A stretch of DNA of 64,000 nucleotides. Origin: Trichosporon coremiiforme (Eukaryota > Basidiomycota > Tremellomycetes > Trichosporonales > Trichosporonaceae). The position numbers and the translations under genes are program-made. The notes under the pieces are model-generated. The model was not told the DNA's origin. It did not search any database and worked only from the letters and a program-made list of their open reading frames with translations. This document shows positions 12,741-22,348 of the stretch, piece after piece; within the stretch, counting starts at the first letter, position 1; the number at the start of each line of letters is the position of its first letter. The stretch covers positions 2,203,518-2,267,517 of the forward strand of contig BCJJ01000002.1 in NCBI GenBank assembly GCA_039545355.1. The letters are read 5' to 3'.

Positions 12741-12783
12741 GTGAGTCTCAAAGTTGCGTATTCCAGCTGACATACTTTACCAG
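12741..12783 (+). other. Probable 5' UTR intron of the secreted cysteine-rich protein gene
   Basis: GTGAGT donor at 12741, CTGAC branch-like sequence and a TTTACCAG acceptor ending at 12783, 43 nt in all, ending 15 bases before the chosen ATG at 12799. This is why the in-frame ATG at 12754, which lies inside it, is not used as start. Confidence 0.5.
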
Positions 12784-12798
12784 TCTCCTTCCTTCAAC

Positions 12799-13230
12799 AT
12801 GATCCTTTCCTCTCTTCTCTTCCTCGGCGCCGCGGCGGCTGTGCCCCTTTCCGCTGAGAACTACGACTTCAGCGTTCGATGCGAGCATGGCCCTTCCTCC
12901 ACTTCGATCTCCTACGCCGGCGAGCCGGATACGGGCTGTGTTGACGTCGGTCCCGTGGGTGGCTGCTTCTCCTCGTGCCAGGCGCTGGCACACGACGCCT
13001 GGCAATGGGGCGCGGGCTGCAAGATGTACGTCTTCGCAGAGCGCGACTGCGGGGGCGACTACAACTCGGTCGAGCTCTGGACACCCCGCCCCGACTTTGA
13101 GCACCTCGCCGGACCATCAATGACGCTTCCTTCCGAGGGTTGCGTCCGCTCCTACTCCGTCCATTGCCCCTTCGGCAGCGTTCGCTGGCCGAACGGCGTC
13201 AACTCTGGCCTCGCCCTCATTGTTCAGTAA
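12799..13230 (+). CDS. Small secreted cysteine-rich protein
   Basis: A single coding exon of 143 residues. It starts with a signal peptide (MILSSLLFLGAAAAVPLSA) with likely cleavage near residue 18. The mature part has eight cysteines, consistent with four disulfides, and Trp/Tyr/Gly-rich spacing (for example GGCFSSCQALAHDAWQWGAG and ERDCGGDYNS). It has no transmembrane helix or GPI signal. I do not recognise a family; secretion and disulfide-rich folding are inferred from sequence. Small secreted cysteine-rich proteins in fungi include effectors, cell-wall-associated proteins and antimicrobial proteins, but nothing here picks one. The gene stands alone between two long spacers. Confidence 0.75.
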   Translation: MILSSLLFLGAAAAVPLSAENYDFSVRCEHGPSSTSISYAGEPDTGCVDVGPVGGCFSSCQALAHDAWQWGAGCKMYVFAERDCGGDYNSVELWTPRPDFEHLAGPSMTLPSEGCVRSYSVHCPFGSVRWPNGVNSGLALIVQ

Positions 13231-15370
13231 ACATCGCACCGACACGCATAAGCCGGCCCGGAGCCGCACCGTTACCACATCGCCGCAGATCAGCAAAGGA
13301 ACTAATCGGCAGCACAAACAGCACCACACGCCGTCATCAGCGTGAACGACAATCTCTCGTCCCTTCATTTTGCACGCACATCAAACATCACTTAATCAGT
13401 TGTATCTCCATTCATCGGCATCGCGCACTGCGCACTTGTAAGAACCACCGTATAGTCTACACGACATGGCATGACGAACAATCTATGGCGACTTACCTGT
13501 GTGCTCACTTGTTTGCCTGCTCGCCTGAGTCGTGTATCCAAGGGCGAAGCAAAGTCGGTCGATCGGGTGCATCGCTGTGTGCTTCAGCCGGAAGTTGGAG
13601 TTGAAACCGCGCCCTGATGTCAGCCCCTGTCAATGACTCTTTGCTCATCCACTGCGCTTATGCCTGGGCCCGTCCTTGCTGCAGGACGTGTACGTCAGTC
13701 CGCAAGGAGTAGCGGACGAACTTTGTTGGTACTGTGATCCTGGGGAGGTCCGGCGATTACCATTGTCCTGCCCATCCAGACACCTGGCGAGCAGTGGGAC
13801 TGAAATTCTGGGTCAAACCGCAGAGTAACGTAACACGGGGACCGGGTCGCTTGGCCCCCTCACCTCCTTTTGCCTGCATCCCTAGCCCTGGGCACACCCC
13901 CGGCGCAAGCTGGAGAACTCAAATGCACCCTCAGACTACGCTCACAGCTCGGTCCGAGTGCACGAACGTGAAGGCGCTGCATGGGTTATCATAGTGAACA
14001 TACTGTAGGAAACAGAGGAACCGGCGTCGCAAGTCTTCCCACCCCCGCGTTCACCACGCCACGCCCAATGGACTCCGGGTTCGGTGACGGGTCGTTGGCT
14101 TGCGTGCGCCCGAGACCCACCGAGATCACTCTCGACAGTCACATCCAGGCTCCTTCCAGTAAACCCATTACACACCAATCGATGAGGCTCCCCTCACAAC
14201 CAGGCTCTACTCGATGTAGGGCCACTCGGCATGCGGTGCTCGACACGCAGGACCTGTCAGTCGCACAGCAGCATCGCTCGAGGCACTGGGATATGAAGGA
14301 ACGAGATATTGCAGGCTCAGGAACCGTCGCCGTTCGGGTTTTGTGTGCATCAGTCCTGACACCTAAAGGCTGCCTGACCTTGCTTCATGTCTGCAGGGTC
14401 GCAGTACTCTGCTGACGAGACCCCACACCTGCAACGTCTGTTCGGTGCTCGTCGTCATACCACCACGTACGCCAACACAGCAGTATGCTTATTAGTTGAA
14501 GTCAACAGAGTTATCGTGCTTACTGGGTACACAGCAGATACAGAAGCCCGAACCGGAGCCGCAATATCAAGATGCATTGCCTTCTGTCCGCATTCGTATG
14601 TCTTGAGCTAACCAGTCGCACTGCCCCACGGCAGCTCCCCGCCACGCTCCCCCGAGCCGACACTTTAGGTTCAGTGGCTTCCTTCCGCCTCCGGCAGATA
14701 GGAAGCTTGCCGAAGGCGTCGGGTCCTGACACGAACAGAGGTACAGAGATCCTGTAGGTCAGAACGGACGCAGCCGGAGACCGACCCCGAGGCCACGACG
14801 TGCTTCATGCGCTTCACCCGCATTGCAAACCAATTCAGCGGCAGAGCCAGCGAGCTTGCCCACCAAGGGCTGTAACATGACGCAGGGTGGACTGGTCGGC
14901 GTGTGTGTATGTATGCACGCACGCAGTGATGCAATGTGCGACGCGAGGGGCATCAAATGAACTGTTTCAGCGATTTTGGTCTCGAAATGAAACGGTACAC
15001 GACGGCACGCACCAGGCAGGTTTGGATCGCCCATCAGATCATATCAACCTCTTGTACGGGCAACTACTCCTCTCCGGTAATAGAGAGCCAGATGGACCAA
15101 CGGCACTCAAATCCCCCCTGTGTCTCTCGATTGCTGAGTGGGTTTGCTACAGTGAGTACGGGTGGCAGGTGCCACACAAACATTGACGGGAACGAGGTTG
15201 TGGTCACACAAGGCACAGCTGTCCCCATGGCTACCTTCAATGCCGAGGAGCTCTGCATGGTCATTATTATTTTAAAGGGCAAGCGTGAGCTGCACCAGTA
15301 GCTCTGAATTTATCAGGCAGATGTCCAATAGGGTAACGAGTTAACATTGTATGACTCACTGTTAGAGACG
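13231..15370. other. Gene-poor spacer, left part
   Basis: About 2.1 kb with no ORF that carries a recognisable domain, codon bias or consistent splice pattern. It precedes the degenerate repeat array. Confidence 0.5.
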
Positions 15371-16744
15371 GCCTTCGCTAGTTTCAAGGTCTCACACGAT
15401 CCTGCGCTTCCTGGTCACAGGTTATGCCGGCGTTACTTGGCCAGTTGCCCTGTATACATGCACAATCATGGCAGCATTTGATAGTTGAGACTTTTGTCAG
15501 CCATCTTTCCCGTGATTGAGTGAGGAGAACGGAGGAAACGCGCTCAACGGAGCAGCACAGGTAGTAGTGGCAAAATGATGCTCTGACAACACTGCTCATC
15601 AGGTGCGAGAATACCTTGACAAGTTCCTCGGGGCCGGAGACAGCCTTCGCTAGATTCATCGTTTCCCACGGATGATCACCACCGTAGAGGGCAAGTAGCT
15701 GTCAGTCTGGGTGCAGGCAGGAATAGTAAGCGCTGTTGCCCCAATCGAGGTCCGAGACGAGCTTCGCTAGTTTCAAAGTCTCCCACGGCTGTCGTTGACT
15801 GCAGGCGCTCTTGCAGAAGTAGCAACTGCGCTTGTTATGCGTGCATAGGCCCAAAGGTTGACTGCAGCTTTAACATTCTGGGGTTTCTAACATCCTGCAT
15901 GCATACTATGCATGGGGTAATGTCATAAACTGTGATGAACCAAAGGCAGACGCCTGACCCAGCAGGCGATGTGGCAACATGAAAGCGGCAGTCTGTTCGC
16001 GCCAAGTTTACAATCAAAGGCGATTCGAAGCCGGAGACTGCCTTCGCCAGATTCAATGTTTCCCACGGTGGTTAGAGCGTACTTGATTCACAGCGCAGAT
16101 CGCAGATCCACACTGGGTGACACACCCACACCTGACTACCGTCAAGCTGGTACGAGAACGCGCGAGTATCGTGAACCATAGGCAAGTATGACGGCCACTT
16201 GAGGTCGAAAACAGCCGCTCGATTGAATCTTTTCCATGACTGAGCTCAATTGCAGGCTGACTGTAACTGCCACCTGCAGGAGCCCCAGCCATTGAGATCG
16301 GAACTCTCGACGAGGATCGGAGGACACCTCTGCTACAGTAATTGTCTCCCACGGTCGTTTGTTCAATTGCAATCGATGTCCCTGCCAGCAACGAGCGTTT
16401 GTATGCATGCATTCAGTCTGAGAAACACAGAGGAGAAATAGAGCGGTGCTAGAGTGTACTATCGAGTACTGAAGGTGCATGATTATGAGCTCTGGGCGGA
16501 GAATAGAACGGTGTACGCGGTGTTGAGTGGCAACGACATCTCTTCCAGATTCAAGGTCTCGCACGGGCGCACTTCACCTCATACTGCCGTTCTATGCATG
16601 GGCTGAGTCACAATGAGCTGTCTGAATCCACAGGAATGCAAAAGAAAGTCAGGAATGGCCCAAAAGGGGTGCTTTGAGAGACAGCTCGACGTAGACCTTC
16701 ATGTGTCGGAGCCGGTCCCCCTCCAGAATTGAGATTTCTCACGG
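15371..16744 (+). repeat. Degenerate ~29-bp repeat, eight copies in one orientation
   Basis: A 29-bp motif recurs at 15371, 15643, 15760, 16040, 16214 (weak), 16326, 16538 and 16716 (weak), always on the same strand, at irregular spacings of 112-277 bases. The core on the plus strand is CTTCGCTAGTTTC followed by (A/G)(A/G)GTCTCCCACGG. Substitutions are not random: in the plus frame they fall mostly on third codon positions of a V-S-H-G string (GTC/GTT, TCN with all four bases, GGN with all four bases). A second, weaker block (TATGCATGCA-like) follows four of the copies by ~35-55 bases. The minus strand also reads open across the motif (W-E-T-x-x-L-A-K-A-V-S in several copies), so the coding strand, if any, is undecided. 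Identity is unknown. Confidence 0.6.
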
Positions 16745-16974
16745 GTGCCTGCCACTATAGCTACGCCAGAGGTCAGTCAATCTCTGTAGCGCTCACTAGA
16801 AGGTATTCGTGACAAGTGTTGTTACATTGATAGCAATATATATCTACTTCTCTTCTAGTCATGCCTGTGCCAGTGGTGATTATGATGGTGGTGATGATAC
16901 AATACTTCTCCCTTCTCCTTGACCGCCTTCCCTATCTCTCTGATCAGGACCCCGATATCGTGCGGCACGTGTCC

Positions 16975-19480
16975 CTAAGCGTGTGCAGACTGGGGGCTGC
17001 CCTGGTGGTCGTGGTCGTGCTCGCGATCGTGCATGGCGCGGAGGTCCATGTCGCTGCGCGCGCGCTGGATCTCCTCCGAGGCATCGTAAGTCGGCAGGTT
17101 CGGGTCGAGGGGCACGACGAACGGCTCCGACGAGTCCGTGTACGACGGCACGCGCGAGAGCTCGCCGTCGCTGGCGGCACCGATCGAGAACGTAGCCGGC
17201 GCGCGGTGCGCAGATGGGCGCGCCGGCTTCGGTGGCGGGGCAAAGGACACGCTGGGCTCACGGCCCGAGAACGCATTCACCGCCGCACCGGGGAGCGAGC
17301 TGAAGCTCCCGTTGTGCCCGTTCTGAGCTGACAGAACGGGCGAGGTGTGGTTGCTGCCGTACCCGCTGTGATGTCCGCTCGCAGGTCCAGAGGCACTGCC
17401 CCGGCCGATCATAGAGGACATCTTCAGGCCACCGGGCAGGTGGAACAGAGACCCGAGACGAGTGCTGCTATGGCTGTGGGTGTTGTGATACGAGTGCGAG
17501 TGCGAGCCATGGTGCTCGCGCTCAGGCGATGAGGCGCGGGATCCCGCACGAGATCCAGCACGCGATCCAGCACGACTTCCCGCACGCGAGCCCGCACGGC
17601 TGCCAAAACGAGACGCGCTGCTGGAGCCGATCGCAGAGTTAGAAGTTGAGCCGAAGCTGCCGCTTCCGAGGGAGCGGAGCATGGCCTGCTCTTGGTCGGT
17701 GAGCTGTCGGCGGGGTGGGAGCTCGTTGTCTGGGGAGGCAGGACGAGAAGGAGGACGCGACTGGGGCGGCGAGGGGTTCGGCGAGTTCTGCGCGCTGCGC
17801 AGCGTTGAAGCGCTCGATAATCCGCTGAAGCCGCTGCTTCCGGCAGCCTCGGCGATGGCGACACGGTCGTACACGTGGTTGCTGTAGGACGGGAGCTCGT
17901 TCTGCTGCACCTCGCCCTCCGTCGCGAGACCGAGGAGCAGGTTACGTGCGGGCAGGCCCGATTGGTGTGCCTCCTGCAGCAGAGAGTGGTCCAGGATCGT
18001 GATCGGCAGCGCACACCGGAGCTCACTCGTGTGTCCGTCCGCGTTCGTGATCGCGCACGACCACTTCACCTTGTGCGTGACCTGCACCGGTTTCAGGGAA
18101 TGTGACGGCGTCGTCCACGGCGGGATCGGGACCATGAAGATCGTGTTGACCTCCTCATCGCCGACCATGAGGTCATCGGGGTTGGTCTCGGCCCGGGAGC
18201 TTGAGGCAACATTCGATGTCGACGCCGACGCCGACGGTGGCTCGGAACCATCGGGAGTTGGCACGTGGTTGCTTGGCTTCCACGCCGCCGGGTTGCCGCC
18301 GGCCCACGGGTGCAGCGGCTTGAGGATATCTTGGCGCTTGACCACCGCCCTGTTGTCACTGATCTCGTGACGCAGCATGATCACATCCTTCTCCTCCTGG
18401 TTCACGGACCCACGCGTGTTGACAAGCGTGAACTCCTTGAGCGTCGTCACGATCGAGCTGACGCGCACGCCCTTGGCGATCGGCATGAACTTGACCTGGA
18501 CGGGGATCCTGTCGCCGGCGGCGTACGCCTTGAACGGGAGCGTGATGCTGTACATGATCTTGCCGGGCCAAGTGTTCTCAATCTCGAGCGTCTGGTTGAA
18601 CTCGAGCGCCTCGGACGTGAACGTCCGCGCGAGATTGAACCGACGCTGCGCATGGAGGTTGAAGCCCAGGCCGGCGCGGATCACGGTTGCGCGCAGCTTG
18701 TACTGGATGTCGCCGGTGCCCGTCAGCGTCGTGATAGACGACGGCAGCGAGTTGTCCAGCGTGAATGAGAACGGATACGTGTGCTGCCCGGCTTTCAAAA
18801 GGTGCGTCTTCTTTGATGGGTTCGCAGCGTGCAGGAACGACCAGTCGTGCGTCAGGATCGGGTGCGTGAAAGAATGGCTGCTTCGTCAGCTCGGTCACTC
18901 GGCCATGCCTGCCCAGCAAACGCATTCCTCATCGCCGGTTGTCGCGACAAAACCTCGCGCATGTGCGGCATTAGGTCAAATCGGGAATGAGAACTCACCT
19001 TGAGCCGTCCGTGAACTGGACCTTGGCCTTGGCGGTAAGGTGCAGCTGGACGTCCTTGACGTTCATGCTCTCGGGGAGACGGAGGACAACGGCGCCGGAG
19101 AGGTACGCGGAGTTCATTTCTCCTCCCTGACCACGGAGGACGAGGTTATCGCTGTCGAGCACAATCTCGACCGGGTTGCGCTCAGAGCCCGGAGTGGGGT
19201 GGTACGGCTGTATCGTGGGGCTGTATACGGGAGGGAAGGCGCTGCTGGTCGCATTGCCCATGGTCGCTGTCGGAGTCTCGGCGGGGTAGCTGGGTACCGG
19301 CTGGTGAGGAGGGTGAGGGGAAGTCGCCTGCGACGAGGACGCGGTGTGCTGGTTGGAGAAATAGTCATTCAGCGGATCGTCGGGCGTGATCGCGGAAGAA
19401 GCCATGGCCGACGACGGGCCAGGCGATGCCGGGCGGCTCACCGCCGGCGTGTTCGTCCCAGAGCTTGTTCGCCACGGCAT
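16975..19480 (-). CDS. Alpha-arrestin (ART/ROD1-type ubiquitin-ligase adaptor)
   Basis: Two exons (19480..18999 and 18877..16975) with a 121-nt intron encode 794 residues. An arrestin-N domain starts near residue 95 (NPVEIVLDSDNLVLRGQGGE, SGAVVLRLPE, DVQLHLTAKAKV, then LTHDWSFL...LKAGQHTYPFSFTLDN.LPSS); an arrestin-C domain follows (TWPGKIMYSITLPFKAYAAGDRIPVQVKF). The tail is disordered and Ser-rich, with a tandem RAGS repeat around 17530-17600 and several L/VPxY motifs (LPSY, VPSY, LPTY); a PPVY motif lies upstream of the arrestin fold. In yeasts these proteins recruit the HECT ligase Rsp5 to membrane transporters through PY motifs. The ATG at 19480 is used; a longer in-frame start would need GTG. 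I am confident of the family, less so of the exact ortholog. Confidence 0.9.
17528..17600 (-). repeat. Tandem repeat encoding Arg-Ala-Gly-Ser
   Basis: A ~12-bp unit repeated about six times inside the alpha-arrestin tail, encoding consecutive RAGS units. A short in-frame coding minisatellite. Confidence 0.75.
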
Positions 19481-22348
19481 GGTAGAGCAAGTGTGCAAGG
19501 CCGTGGTGTTGCGATGCACTCAGGTAAGCAGGTGTAGAAGGGGCGGAACGCGCTGCAGCAGTGTTCCTCGTCGGAATGTCTGGATCGGCGGGAGGTCGCC
19601 GAACACTCGTATCCGGGGATTCGTGCTGATCGGTGTTGCGGATGCTAGTGTGATGCTGAGTCAAGCGGTGTTACACAGTGGGTTGGCGTTTCGGTGCCGG
19701 TGCAATGTTGGCGTATGTATCAAGAACAACAAGTCAAGGATGCGTGGATGGTGGAGCGGTGCTGGGTGGCCACTTTGGATGCTGGATTGACTATGACACC
19801 TTGGCGCGCGGACAAATATTTCGGTCACGTCGGCAGTAAGGTTGAGGATTGCGGTACTGTGCGGTGAAGGCGGCGGACGATTTCGCCCCGCGTGGTGTCA
19901 GGTGTCGCGCCGGTCGTATCGGTTCGGTATTCTCAAGCGAGCTGTCTCAGGCCCTGGGCGTGAATCGATTATTGAATGCCAACCTTACTAGAAGTGTAGG
20001 CGTAGACGTGTGGGCGAGTAGGACGGGGCAGGCGATGGAGTTGAGTACGATGATAGCAACAAGGGCAGTGAAAAGATGCATAGGTTGCGTGCTGACGGCT
20101 GACGGGATGCGGTGCGATACGCAGTGGCGGGGACCGATTGCTCTTGCAAAGATATGGCCGGCGAAGATAAACGGGGACCCGAAATGGGTGCCCTGTCCCT
20201 TCGGGTCCTTGGCACAGCACATAGCGCGGCCAGATTCGCTCCGCCCAGCTCAGTCGCCGCTCCCCCCTCGCCGTCAGCATGAGCCTCGATCAGCCAGCCA
20301 GCAGCCAGCAGGTAGATTCCAATTGTGTCCCACCTTCGCCCTGACGGCCCTGGCTGCCGGCTGCCCTTGCTCAGTGGCGACCCTCCGATCCCAGTAAACC
20401 TTCACCTGGCTCCACAGCCGCACCGTCTGCATGCAGATCTCATCTTTGTCACGGAGATACTTCGTGTACCTCGGAGCCGTCAAAACGTGAGCAAGCTGGA
20501 GCGAGATAGCGAGATGACGCAGCATGTTCGTCTTCTTCTTCGGTTAGGAACTTCTTCGGGTGGAAGGGCTGCGGCGAGGTCTCAAGGGGATCACGCAAGC
20601 CATGACAAGGCCGAAAAAGCAAGCGAGGGTTCATAAAGATCCCACTACTCTGCGGCTCCGGTGACTCGCAGCCATGCCACCATAGCGATGTTTCGGCCGT
20701 TCATCTGCCCGATACGGAGTGCTCCACCTGCATGCATACCTCCACTGTACAGGTACCCCGTCTTTCGGCCGTTTCGACGTTTAGTCTGTTACCGCATGTG
20801 CGTTCCATGTGTTCTGTTCCAGTCCTCGACGCGCTAGCCTTAGACCCACAACCCAAGCAGTAGCCTCGGTGCATTTTCGGCATAACTTATCAAACTGCTT
20901 GACAACAAACAGCAACAAAGCGTCAAAACAAATCTTCACCACCTGCTCAGGTACAGGCTTACGAGATGCGTGCTTGGCAACGCATCATACGCATCATTGG
21001 TCCACAGAGCACGAGGACGCAACTGCCGCTCCTTATCCTGACCGATGCCGCATGCTCGCACCCAGGCCCAGCGTGGTCGCCCTTCCCTTAGTGAGCGAGC
21101 CGTGATATCGCGTTCAGCGAGTCAGTGCAGATCGGAGCGTTCACGCCGCTCATCCCTGGGACTGAGCCGCGCGAGCGCCAGGCTCGCCGGGCGTGCCGAG
21201 CGGCACACCACGGCACTGATAAGAACACGTCGGCGTGCCGTATACCTCCCTCATGCCGCCACTGACGATGCGCTGATCTCACTGGCCGCCCGGTGCGCCC
21301 GGGAAGGGTAGGAGGGCCTAGGAGGACCGTGAGGGTCAGCATTGCGGCGTATGAAGCAGTTGCTTCCTGCCGTCTCCGTCGGGTCTAGACCTTTCGCAAC
21401 TGCTTGCGATCTTCGCATCCTCCCACGCATCCTCCCGGCCCAGCCTGCTCAGCCGGCCCAGCCACAGCGGTCAAGTCTGCCTATCGCGCTGCCCAGAACA
21501 TTACGTCTGGCGCTCGCTCTCTGGAGATTATTGGCCAATAGCTGCCTGCAGCTTTTCGCTGACGCCTTGGATGCCGTCGCGCTGCCCCGCGCCACCGCGT
21601 CTTACCGTACGCCGCCGTGCGCCGCCGGCTTCGAGCCCTTCGTCCAGTCAAAGCTGTCTCACCCATCACATCCGGCATTGCACGGCACGGCGACCATCGA
21701 ACCCGTCCTACCTCGTTCCCACCCCGCATTCTCGCCCCGTCCACGGCGACACGATGCGACACGACCGAACCCACATGTCCATCGAAACGCACAGAAGGCA
21801 ATCTGGTTGGTTCACATGAGCACATGTGAAGCATGTGGGCGCATGCCGGAGCATCGGTCCGTTGAATACGGCGTGCCTTGGAATCCTCCATGCGGTCGTC
21901 CGAGCTGCCCTCGCGGCTGGTCGCATCCCGATCCGGACTTCCTGTCGGAAAGTCTCTCCTTGCCCTCCATTGTTATTGTTATTATCATGAGCCCACCACA
22001 CTACTCGGAACATCACGGTAAGTAACTTCCACGCATAGCCGTCAGCAGGTAATCTCAAACTTCTCGTATGTGGACGGTCCCCGACTTGCCAACTTCCGTG
22101 GTTTTGTGTGGTTAGGCGTAACTCGAGCTCGCAGCTAGAAAGATACAGGGCTACATATTGCTACGTACGTACGGCGCGAGCGACGCATCTCGCCCACGCC
22201 ATTTACAAGACATTCACACGGCGCATTGCCCAAAAAGAATCGCAATGACGATGTTCTCGTGAAATAACATTCGGACGTTCCAAAGTCTTCGATCGTCTGC
22301 CGCCCGTCGACTCGCAGGCCACTCGACCAGTCGGTTTCGAGGCATGGT
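19481..22348. other. 2.9 kb spacer between alpha-arrestin start and BRE1 stop
   Basis: Upstream region of the arrestin gene plus 3' flank of BRE1. ORFs are short and mutually overlapping. A short ATG-initiated open segment at 21987-22017 ends at a GTAAGT donor-like sequence, but no matching downstream exon was found. I see no supported gene. Confidence 0.5.

Noticed and set aside
12754..12798. Upstream ATG for the secreted protein
   Set aside because: It lies inside a probable 5' UTR intron, and the extra residues would block the signal peptide.
15384..16056. Minus-strand ORFs starting MNLAKAVS
   Set aside because: Two short ORFs begin inside the repeat motif itself, so the shared start reflects the repeat rather than two genes; the strand of the array is unresolved.
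21987..22025. Possible tiny first exon (MSPPHYSEHH) ending at GTAAGT
   Set aside because: No downstream exon with a matching frame was found before the BRE1 3' end.
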